Below, one piece after another: positions 1 to 5,093 of a stretch of DNA of 8,176 nt. A program made the translations under genes and the position numbers. The stretch's first letter is position 1, and each line of letters begins with the position of its first letter. This DNA is from Acetobacteraceae bacterium (lineage in GTDB: Bacteria > Pseudomonadota > Alphaproteobacteria > Acetobacterales > Acetobacteraceae). Location of the stretch: the NCBI GenBank assembly GCA_027489135.1, contig JAIYAI010000116.1, positions 1 through 8,176 of the forward strand. The letters run 5' to 3'. The notes below the pieces were generated by a model that made no database searches, was not told where the DNA came from, and saw nothing but the letters and a program-made list of their open reading frames with translations.

Positions 1-793
1 TCGCCACCACCGGCGCCGGCGTTCCGGCGGGCGCGTAGAGCCCGTTCCACTCGTCCAGCACCACGCCCGGCAGCCCCACCTGCGCCATGGTCGGCACGTT
101 GGGCAGCGACGCCACGGGTTCGTCGGACGCCACTGCCAGCGCCTTCAGCCGCCCGTCCAGGATCAACTGCGTCGCGGAACTCACCGTGGCGAAGGCGAAG
201 ACGACGTTGCCCGCGATCAGGTCCGGCAGCACGGCGGAGCCGCCGCGATAGGGCACATGGGTGATGTCGAGCCCCGTCTCCCGCAGGAAGAGCGCGCCCG
301 CGAGATGCGCGCCCGTCGCATTGCCCGAGGAGCCGAAGGACAACTGCCCCCGCCGCGCCCGCGCCCAGGCGATGTATTCGGACATGGTCGTCACCGGCAG
401 CGACGGCGGCACCACCATGATCTGCGGCAGCACCGTCACCACGCTGACGGGAACGAAGGCGGTCGCGTAGTCGAAGCGCAGGCCCTTGAGCAGGAACGGG
501 TTCACCACGTGGTTCAGCGCATCGACCAGCAGGGTGTGGCCGTCGGGCGGCGATTCGGCCACCGCGCCGGCGCCGATGCTCCCCGCCCCGCCGGGGCGGT
601 TCTCGATCACGATGGGCTGGCCCAGCGCCTCTGTCATGCCGGGGGCGAGGGTGCGCGCCGTCGTGTCCGTGCCACCGCCCGGCGTGAAGGGGGAGACGAT
701 GCGCACCGGCCGGTCCGGAAAGCTGGCCTGGGCGCGCGCGACGGCGGGCAGGAGGCTCGCCGCCAGCACGGCGCGGCGGGTGGTGCAAGGCAT
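1..793 (-). CDS. Bug/TctC-family periplasmic solute-binding protein (C-terminus cut by window edge)
   Basis: The reverse strand encodes 264 uninterrupted residues from an ATG at 793, with no stop before the left edge. The family usually has about 320 residues, so roughly 60 are missing. An N-terminal export signal is visible: TTRRAVLAAS (residues 4-13, Tat-like twin arginine) followed by AVARAQA with possible AxA cleavage sites near 21-23. Family landmarks follow: PFTPGGGTDTTAR (35-47), ENRPGGAGSIGA (64-75), DGHTLL (84-89), VPYRGG (180-185) and LPNVPTMAQVGLPG (230-243). The start is supported by an AAGGGGGAGA ribosome-binding site a few bases upstream. Such proteins bind carboxylates in the periplasm. 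Many are orphan receptors without adjacent TctA/TctB membrane subunits, and none are visible here. The gene is divergent from the MDR gene across an 87-nt gap. Family call is secure; the ligand is unknown. Confidence 0.93.
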   Translation of the reverse strand, partial: MPCTTRRAVLAASLLPAVARAQASFPDRPVRIVSPFTPGGGTDTTARTLAPGMTEALGQPIVIENRPGGAGSIGAGAVAESPPDGHTLLVDALNHVVNPFLLKGLRFDYATAFVPVSVVTVLPQIMVVPPSLPVTTMSEYIAWARARRGQLSFGSSGNATGAHLAGALFLRETGLDITHVPYRGGSAVLPDLIAGNVVFAFATVSSATQLILDGRLKALAVASDEPVASLPNVPTMAQVGLPGVVLDEWNGLYAPAGTPAPVVA

Positions 794-880
794 AACGGTC
801 TCCCCCTTGGGTGCGCGGCGCGATGGACAAGCCGCGGCGTCGCCGCCACCCTGCCGCGCGGAACGACGGGGGGAAAGGCC
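794..880. other. Divergent intergenic gap between the Bug gene and the MDR gene
   Basis: This 87-nt region must hold the start signals for two divergent genes. It contains a ribosome-binding site on each strand: AAGGGGGAGA on minus for the Bug gene, and a GGGGGGAAAGG run at 868-878 on plus for the oxidoreductase. I could not find a convincing -35/-10 pair on either strand. A TTGTCC on minus has no acceptable -10 at the right distance, and a TTGGGT on plus likewise. No operator-like palindrome stood out. Confidence 0.5.
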
Positions 881-1876
881 ATGCGCGCCATCTGGTACGA
901 CCGGCACGGCCCGGCGCGGGAGGTGCTGCAGCAGGGTGAGCGCCCCGACCCCGTCCCCGCCCCGGGCGAGGTGCGTGTGAAGCTGTTCGCCTCCGGCGTG
1001 AACCCGGCCGACACCTATCGCCGCGCCGGCACCAGCAACGCCAACGAATGGCCCGTGGTGATCCCGAACAGCGACGGCGCCGGCGTGATCGATGCGCTCG
1101 GCGCCGGCGTCGAGGGGCGGCATCTCGGCCGCCGCGTCTGGGTCTACAACGCGCAGCGCTTCCGGCCCTTCGGCACCGCGGCGACCTACACCTGCGTGCC
1201 GCTGAACCTGGCCCACGACCTGCCGGAGAGCGTCAGCTTCGAGATCGGCGCCTGCCTCGGCATTCCCGCGATGACGGCGCATCGCTGCCTCTTCGCCGAC
1301 GGGCCGGTGCGGGGGCTGCGCGTGCTCGTCTCCGGCGGCGGCGGGGCGGTCGGGAACTATGCAGTGCAGTTGGCGCGCTGGGGCGGGTCGGCGCAGGTGC
1401 TGGCGACGGCCTCCGGCGGCTGGAAGCGGGAGGATGCGATCACTGCCGGCGCCGAGCAGGTCTTCGACTACCGCGCACCGGACTGCGCGCAGCGGATCCT
1501 GGACGCGACCGGCGGCCACGGCGTCGATCGCGTGGTGGAGGTGGATGTCGGCGGCAATGTCGCGATCTGGTCGGCCGTCGTGGCGCTGAACGGGGTGGTG
1601 ACGGGCTATGCCTCCCGTGGCGGGCGGGAGTTCACCATGCCCTACGGGACGATGATGGCGAAGAACGCGACCTTGCGCGGCGTGGTGCTGAACACGGCGC
1701 CGCTGCCGGCACGGGTGCAGGCGCAGGCCGACATCACCGCCTGGCTGCGCGCCGATGCGCCGAAGCCGCTGCACCGCGTGGCGGCGACCTTCCCGCTGTT
1801 CGACTGCGCCGCAGCGCACGAGGCGGTGGAGAAGGGCGACAAGCGCGGCACGGTCGTGGTGCTGCCGCAGGAATAG
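881..1876 (+). CDS. Zinc-free MDR-family NAD(P)H:quinone oxidoreductase-like protein
   Basis: This 331-residue protein belongs to the medium-chain dehydrogenase/reductase superfamily, quinone oxidoreductase/zeta-crystallin branch. The N-terminal GroES-like domain (about 1-125) includes PAPGEVRVKL (26-35) and the branch-typical GVNPADTYRR (39-48). The Rossmann domain follows with the dinucleotide-binding stretch SGGGGAVGNYAVQLA (151-165), then AGAEQVFDYR (189-198) and GGHGVDRVVE (211-220). The usual zinc-ligand cysteines of alcohol dehydrogenases are not evident, so a hydride-transfer reductase acting on quinones or activated double bonds is more likely than an alcohol dehydrogenase. The reading frame stays open far upstream, but homology begins at this ATG and a GGGGGGAAAGG ribosome-binding site ends 2 nt before it (GGGGGA core 6 nt away), so the upstream extension is rejected. 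The DLH-family gene follows on the same strand after a 100-nt hairpin-rich gap. Substrate unknown. Confidence 0.92.
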   Translation: MRAIWYDRHGPAREVLQQGERPDPVPAPGEVRVKLFASGVNPADTYRRAGTSNANEWPVVIPNSDGAGVIDALGAGVEGRHLGRRVWVYNAQRFRPFGTAATYTCVPLNLAHDLPESVSFEIGACLGIPAMTAHRCLFADGPVRGLRVLVSGGGGAVGNYAVQLARWGGSAQVLATASGGWKREDAITAGAEQVFDYRAPDCAQRILDATGGHGVDRVVEVDVGGNVAIWSAVVALNGVVTGYASRGGREFTMPYGTMMAKNATLRGVVLNTAPLPARVQAQADITAWLRADAPKPLHRVAATFPLFDCAAAHEAVEKGDKRGTVVVLPQE

Positions 1877-1877
1877 G

Positions 1878-1892
1878 CGAGGCGCCGCCTCG
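1878..1892. repeat. Short perfect hairpin just after the MDR stop codon
   Basis: The arms CGAGGC and GCCTCG surround a GCC loop (6+3+6), beginning 2 nt after the stop codon of the MDR gene. It is the first of three consecutive hairpins in this gap. No T-run follows, so it is not a textbook intrinsic terminator. It may act as an mRNA 3'-end stabiliser. Confidence 0.6.
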
Positions 1893-1898
1893 CGCTCC

Positions 1899-1960
1899 GC
1901 CAGGAGGGCCCTGCCCTCCTGGACCACCCGCCAGGGGACAGGGTCCCCTGGACCTCCACC
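1899..1960. repeat. Two tandem hairpin units (imperfect 31-nt direct repeat)
   Basis: Two consecutive 31-nt units (1899-1929 and 1930-1960) share the frame GCCAGG - hairpin - CCTGGACC - CC-rich tail. The first has arms CCAGGAGGG/CCCTCCTGG around CCCTG (1900-1922). The second has arms CCAGGGGAC/GTCCCCTGG around AGG (1931-1951). All arms pair perfectly, and the two units differ in ways that preserve pairing. Because the palindromes read on both strands, this resembles an intergenic palindromic repeat family or a GC-rich terminator/attenuator. There is no following T-run. The units lie between two same-direction genes, so they could separate or modulate expression of the DLH gene. Confidence 0.75.
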
Positions 1961-1964
1961 AGTC

Positions 1965-1969
1965 GGGAG
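1965..1969 (+). promoter_or_regulatory. Ribosome-binding site that selects a GTG start for the DLH-family gene
   Basis: GGGAG lies 7 nt before the GTG at 1977. The next in-frame ATG at 1998 has only GAAGCCACGCCC ahead of it and no purine-rich site. This favours the GTG start. Confidence 0.65.
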
Positions 1970-1976
1970 AAATCCG

Positions 1977-2723
1977 GTGAGCATCGAAGCCACGCCCATG
2001 GAACTCCCCGCGGAAGGCGGGACGATCAACGCCACGCTCTATTCCCCGCTGCGCCACGCGGCGCGCGCGCCGGCCGTGCTGGTGCTGATGGACGCGCCCG
2101 GCGTGCGGCCCGCGCTGCACGGCATGGCGGCGCGGCTGGCGGCGGCGGGCTACCGCGCGCTGCTGCCCAACCTCTACTGGCGCGCGCTGCGCGAGGTCGG
2201 CTTCGATCGCCATGCCTTCAGCCAGGAGGGCAACCCGGAGCGCGAGCGCATCTTCGGCCTCGCCCGCGGCTACGGCCATGCGCAGTTCCGCACCGACCTT
2301 CCGGCGATGCTGGAGGCGCTCGGCGTCGATGCCGGCGCGCCGGCGGCGGCGGTGGGCTACTGCATGTCCGGCCGCTTCGCGCTGCAGGCGCTGGCCGAGG
2401 AGCCGGAGCGCGTGGCCGTCGCCGCCAGCTTCTACGGCACGCGCCTCGTCACCGACGCGCCCGACAGCCCGCATCTCTGGCTGCCGAAGATGCAGCACGG
2501 CGAGGCCTATCTCTGCTTCGCCGAACACGACCCCTATGTGCCGGACGGCGTGCCGGCACAGGTGGAGACAGCGATGGCCGCGAGCCGCGTGACGCACCGC
2601 GTCGAGCACTACGCCGGCACACATCACGGCTTCGCCCAGCCCGATGGCGGCGGCTTCGACCCGGTCGCCGCCGAGCGGCACTGGGAGGCGCTGCTCGGCG
2701 TGCTGGCGAAGGTGCCGCGGTAG
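1977..2723 (+). CDS. Dienelactone hydrolase-family alpha/beta hydrolase
   Basis: This 248-residue cytoplasmic hydrolase is close to the family's usual length of about 240. The nucleophile elbow GYCMSG puts cysteine at 129, the acid is probably D185 in AEHDPYVP, and the histidine is H217 in THHGF, giving the Cys-Asp-His triad typical of dienelactone hydrolases rather than a serine triad. At the position of the family's conserved active-site glutamate (in an EIFGV-type motif) this protein has LMDAPGVRP with D39, a variant that may mark a separate subfamily. LLPNLYWR (62-69) matches the conserved PDLY-type stretch. Family members hydrolyse cyclic or strained esters such as dienelactones, but a specific substrate is not implied here. 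It begins with GTG and lies downstream of the MDR gene, convergent with the minus-strand cluster. Confidence 0.9.
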   Translation: MSIEATPMELPAEGGTINATLYSPLRHAARAPAVLVLMDAPGVRPALHGMAARLAAAGYRALLPNLYWRALREVGFDRHAFSQEGNPERERIFGLARGYGHAQFRTDLPAMLEALGVDAGAPAAAVGYCMSGRFALQALAEEPERVAVAASFYGTRLVTDAPDSPHLWLPKMQHGEAYLCFAEHDPYVPDGVPAQVETAMAASRVTHRVEHYAGTHHGFAQPDGGGFDPVAAERHWEALLGVLAKVPR

Positions 2724-2744
2724 CGCGGCCGGGGTGTGGATCTT

Positions 2745-2768
2745 GGGGAGGGGCGCTGCCCGCTCCCC
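2745..2768 (+). terminator. Hairpin downstream of the DLH-family gene, first element of the plus-strand module
   Basis: Arms GGGGAGGGGC and GCCC-G-CTCCCC pair around a GCT loop, with one bulged G at 2762. It starts 21 nt after the DLH stop codon. It lacks a T-run, so its termination strength is uncertain. Its core matches the hairpin at 2932-2954 read on the other strand. Confidence 0.5.
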
Positions 2769-2798
2769 GCACCTTGGCGACAGTGCCGCCAAGCTCCG

Positions 2799-2820
2799 CA
2801 AAGGGCCGAAAGGCCCTTTG
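2799..2820 (+). terminator. Perfect GAAA-tetraloop hairpin, second element of the plus-strand module
   Basis: Arms CAAAGGGCC and GGCCCTTTG (9 bp, perfect) are closed by a GAAA loop, a stable GNRA tetraloop when transcribed from plus. The TTT in the 3' arm gives a weak T-tract. A likely 3'-end structure for the plus-strand transcript. Confidence 0.55.
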
Positions 2821-2865
2821 AACCGATTAGCCATCCTTCGCGCCCGACCGGGCTCGCCAAGCGAT

Positions 2866-2880
2866 GGCACCGCTGGTGCC
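2866..2880. repeat. Small hairpin in the centre of the convergent region
   Basis: Arms GGCACC and GGTGCC pair around GCT (6+3+6). It lies between the two GAAA-loop hairpins and has no obvious role. Confidence 0.5.
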
Positions 2881-2900
2881 GGATCCGCAGAAACCGGCTT

Positions 2901-2922
2901 CCAAAGGCCTTTCGGCCTTTGG
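2901..2922 (-). terminator. Perfect GAAA-tetraloop hairpin, second element of the minus-strand module
   Basis: On the minus strand the arms are CCAAAGGCC and GGCCTTTGG (9 bp, perfect) around GAAA, nearly the same as the hairpin at 2799-2820 on plus. It follows the hairpin at 2932-2954 downstream of the DUF1330 gene, so it is probably part of that transcript's 3' end. Confidence 0.55.
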
Positions 2923-2931
2923 CGGGGTGGT

Positions 2932-2954
2932 TTGGAGGGGCAGCGCCCCTCCAA
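2932..2954 (-). terminator. Perfect 10-bp hairpin directly after the DUF1330 gene
   Basis: Arms TTGGAGGGGC and GCCCCTCCAA pair perfectly around a 3-nt loop. It lies 4 nt beyond the DUF1330 stop codon in the minus direction. The A/T ends of the arms give a short T-tract on transcription, making it the best intrinsic-terminator candidate for the five-gene cluster. Confidence 0.6.
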
Positions 2955-2958
2955 CCTC

Positions 2959-3249
2959 TCAGACGCCCTCGACGATCCGGATATCCCGCTCCGCGCCGTT
3001 GCCGAGCGCGGCGAGTGCCGCCTGGTAGCCCGGGCTGTCATGCGTGGCGCGCGCCTGGTCGACGCTGTCGAACTCGATCACCACGGTGCGCTGCTGCAGC
3101 CCGGCCTCGTAGACCTGGGCCGGCATGCCGCGCACCAGGAACCGCCCGCCGCCGGCGGTGATGGACGGACCCGCAAGCTGCGCATACGCCGCGAGCTTCT
3201 CCGGGTCGCGCACCGAGCGGTAGGTCCCGATCCAGTATGCCTTCGCCAT
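2959..3249 (-). CDS. DUF1330-family small protein
   Basis: This complete 96-residue protein has the expected length and pattern of DUF1330, a ferredoxin-like dimeric alpha/beta fold. It begins MAKAYWIGTYRSVRDPEKLAA, then shows the conserved GGRFLVRG (34-41), a hydrophobic strand RTVVIEFDSVDQA and a HDSPGYQAALAAL helix. The start is well set: AAGGAG lies 7 nt before the ATG. It is the last gene of the minus-strand cluster, separated from the SDR gene by 102 nt containing two strong hairpins, so it may be expressed separately or at a different level. DUF1330 members have no general assigned reaction. They often sit beside oxidoreductases and hydrolases as here, and may be small enzymes or accessory proteins. 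Family call is firm, function is not. Confidence 0.9.
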   Translation of the reverse strand: MAKAYWIGTYRSVRDPEKLAAYAQLAGPSITAGGGRFLVRGMPAQVYEAGLQQRTVVIEFDSVDQARATHDSPGYQAALAALGNGAERDIRIVEGV

Positions 3250-3270
3250 GATCTCTCTCCTTGTTGACGC

Positions 3271-3292
3271 ATGACGTGCGGACGCACGTCAT
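3271..3292. repeat. Perfect hairpin between the SDR and DUF1330 genes
   Basis: Arms ATGACGTGC and GCACGTCAT (9 bp) pair around GGAC. It is located 21 nt upstream of the DUF1330 start and just beyond its ribosome-binding site. It could be an operator for the DUF1330 gene, a processing or attenuation hairpin, or an intergenic palindromic repeat. Confidence 0.6.
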
Positions 3293-3322
3293 CCTCAGTC
3301 GCCGGCGCCCGTTCAGGCGCTC

Positions 3323-3344
3323 GGACCGGTCAAGGGACCGGTCC
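3323..3344 (-). terminator. Perfect hairpin just downstream of the SDR gene
   Basis: Arms GGACCGGTC and GACCGGTCC (9 bp, perfect) pair around a 4-nt loop, 7 nt past the SDR stop codon in the minus direction. There is no T-run afterwards. It may partly terminate or stabilise the upstream transcript. A weaker GCGCC/GGCGC stem lies next to it at 3305-3320. Confidence 0.45.
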
Positions 3345-3351
3345 GCCGGTC

Positions 3352-4122
3352 TCAGCTCAACGTCAGGCCGCCATCCACGACGACCGTCTGCCCCGTCACC
3401 ATCGCCGCCCCCGCGAGCAGGAACAGCATCACCTCCGCCAGGTCGTCGGTGGTGCAGCGCCGCTTCAGCAGCGCCTTGTCGATGGACGAGGCACGCTGCT
3501 CGTTCGTCCATTCGATCATCCAGGTACTGTCCACCGCGCCGGGGGCCACGGCATTCGCGCGGGCCTCCGGGGACAGCGTGCGCGCGAGGTTCTTGGTCAG
3601 GCTGATGACGCCGGCCTTGGTGGCGCCATACGCCATCGAGGATCCCGCGCTGTCGAGACCGGCGATGCTCGCCGTGCTGACGACGGCGCCACGCGCGGCC
3701 TTCAGCGCCGGCGTCGCCGCCTTCACGCAGCGGAAGACGCCGAGCAGGTTCACCTGGATCACCGTCGCCCACAGCTCCTCCGTCAGCCGGTCAAGCGCTG
3801 AGGGCGGGATGGACTTCGCGGTGCCCGGCGTGCCGGCATTGCAGGCGAGGTAGTCGAGCCGGCCCAAATCCTTGATCGCGGTCAGCACCATGCGCTCGCA
3901 ATCCGCGGCATCGCCGACGCTGCCGGGCGCGGAGATGACGTCGAAGCCCTGCCCGCGCAGCGCCTCCACCTGCTCCGGCCCGCGCGGGTCGTCGGCGAGG
4001 TGGTTGATCGCAACCTTGGCGCCGTTGCGCGCAAGCTGCGTCACCAGCGCCAGGCCGATGCCGGAGGCGCCGCCGGTGACGAGCGCGGTCTTCCCCTTGA
4101 GGTCGTAGGTGATCGTGGTCAC
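3352..4122 (-). CDS. Classical SDR-family NAD(P)-dependent oxidoreductase
   Basis: This 256-residue protein is a textbook classical short-chain dehydrogenase/reductase. It has the cofactor motif TGGASGIG (16-23), CNAGTPG (94-100), structural N125 in QVNLLGVF, catalytic S152 in STASIAG, and Y165-GAT-K169. The C-terminal GQTVVVDGGLTLS is typical of FabG-like members. The substrate (a hydroxy/keto compound) cannot be read from the sequence. Cofactor choice is uncertain, because the end of the second strand reads VAINHLADD without a clear acidic residue at the NAD position. Translation starts with GTG, whose GTGA overlaps the stop codon of the upstream HCDH-like gene, and GGAGAGGGA lies just before it inside that gene. 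The two proteins are thus probably made in a coupled way and may act in sequence. Confidence 0.95.
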   Translation of the reverse strand: MTTITYDLKGKTALVTGGASGIGLALVTQLARNGAKVAINHLADDPRGPEQVEALRGQGFDVISAPGSVGDAADCERMVLTAIKDLGRLDYLACNAGTPGTAKSIPPSALDRLTEELWATVIQVNLLGVFRCVKAATPALKAARGAVVSTASIAGLDSAGSSMAYGATKAGVISLTKNLARTLSPEARANAVAPGAVDSTWMIEWTNEQRASSIDKALLKRRCTTDDLAEVMLFLLAGAAMVTGQTVVVDGGLTLS

Positions 4123-5078
4123 AGGTCCCTCTCCAGTCCTGCCATGGTGCCGATCTTCCGCATCGCCTGCTTCAGCTCGATCAGCCGCCTGTCGCGGTCC
4201 TGGAAGAGCTCCGCAGGGTCGCCGGGCCAGTCGTAGTAGCCGCCGCCGGCGAGCACGCCGGTGCGCCCCTGCTCGACCAGCGCGTCGAGCGTCGCGCTCT
4301 GCCGGCGCGGCGGCGGTGGGGTGTAGCTGCCGTTGCGCAGGATCGCCTGGCTGAGCGCGAGGCCGGTGAAGTCCGCCTTGGCGAAGACGGCGAGGATGGG
4401 CAGCCGCAAGGCGAGGCCGTGGATGATGGCGGCGTCGATCTCGGCGGCGGTGGCGACGCCTTCTTCCAGCAGGTGCTGCACCTCGGCACCGATGGCGCCC
4501 TGGATGCGGTTGGCGACGTAGCCGGGGACGAATTTCTTCAGGCGCAGCGGCTGCTTGCCCATGGCCTTCAGCACGCCCTCGACCGCCTCCAGCGCCGCGG
4601 GGTCGCAGTCCGGGCCGGGGATCACGTCGACCAGGTCGACGAGGTAGGGCGGCGTGTACCAGTGGGTGATCATCGCTTTCTTCTGGCGCGCGGCGGGGAT
4701 CAGCGGGAAGACGTCGAGCTGGCTGGTGTTGGAGGCGATGATCGCGTTGGGGGGCGCGACGCGGTCGAGTTCCTCGAAGAGGGCGCGCTTGGCCTCCGGC
4801 GTCTCGATGATCGCCTCGACGATGAACTCGGCGCCGTCGACGGTCTCCGCCAGCGTCGGGTGGCGGGTGACGGCCTGGGCGAGATGTGCGCTGGTCCAGT
4901 CCGCCGGCGCCTCCCCACCCGCGACCAGCGTCGCCAGGGCGCTTTCCATCAGCCCCTGGGCGCGGTCCAGCGTCTTCATGCTGCTGTCGGTCAGCCGGAC
5001 CTGGTGGCCGCCGAGCGCATAGACCAGCGCGATGGCATGGCCCATGGTCCCGGCGCCGATGACGGCGATGCGTGCCAT
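4119..5078 (-). CDS. 3-hydroxyacyl-CoA dehydrogenase-family NAD-binding protein with altered active site
   Basis: This 319-residue protein has the two-domain architecture of single-domain HCDH / lambda-crystallin / carnitine dehydrogenase relatives. The N-terminal Rossmann domain has GAGTMG (8-13) and D31 at the end of the second strand, indicating NAD. FIVEAIIETPEAKRALF (85-101) and ASNTSQL (115-121) are family-typical, as is GYVANRIQGA (186-195) with conserved N190. The catalytic histidine is H139. However, the following HxxNPP...LVEV signature reads HWYTPPYLVDLVDVI. The usual Asn is T142 and the usual catalytic Glu, 12 residues after the His, is D151. The reaction may still be oxidation of a 3-hydroxy compound, but a non-CoA substrate or altered chemistry is possible. 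AGGAGA lies 6 nt before the ATG. The upstream ThDP gene ends 15 nt before this start, and the SDR gene overlaps its stop codon. Confidence 0.92.
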   Translation of the reverse strand: MARIAVIGAGTMGHAIALVYALGGHQVRLTDSSMKTLDRAQGLMESALATLVAGGEAPADWTSAHLAQAVTRHPTLAETVDGAEFIVEAIIETPEAKRALFEELDRVAPPNAIIASNTSQLDVFPLIPAARQKKAMITHWYTPPYLVDLVDVIPGPDCDPAALEAVEGVLKAMGKQPLRLKKFVPGYVANRIQGAIGAEVQHLLEEGVATAAEIDAAIIHGLALRLPILAVFAKADFTGLALSQAILRNGSYTPPPPRRQSATLDALVEQGRTGVLAGGGYYDWPGDPAELFQDRDRRLIELKQAMRKIGTMAGLERDL

Positions 5079-5093
5079 GTGGTGTCTCCTAAA

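Larger units (their letters stand above)
2724..2958. other. Convergent intergenic region with mirrored hairpin modules
   Basis: This is a 235-nt gap between the stop codons of the DLH-family gene (plus) and the DUF1330 gene (minus). It holds at least five good hairpins and no credible gene. Reading outward from each gene's stop, the order is the same on its own strand: first a hairpin with a GGGGCGCTGCCC-like core, then an AAAGG-stem hairpin with a GAAA loop, then a related GAA-CCG stretch. The region therefore behaves as an inverted pair of one module, well placed as a bidirectional terminator or a pair of inverted repeat elements. Individual hairpins are listed separately. Confidence 0.7.

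Noticed and set aside
257..880. N-terminal extension of the MDR oxidoreductase frame upstream of 881
   Set aside because: The extension is antisense to the Bug receptor, shows no homology pattern, and the ATG at 881 has its own ribosome-binding site and begins the family's typical N-terminus.
1734..3041. A 435-codon minus-strand open frame across the DLH gene and the convergent gap
   Set aside because: It is antisense to the hydrolase, runs through the hairpin region and into the DUF1330 gene, and its product is compositionally biased with no motif.
1878..3351. Repeats as a possible CRISPR array or insertion sequence
   Set aside because: There are no regularly spaced identical repeats with unique spacers, no transposase and no target-site duplication. 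The structures are single or paired hairpins.
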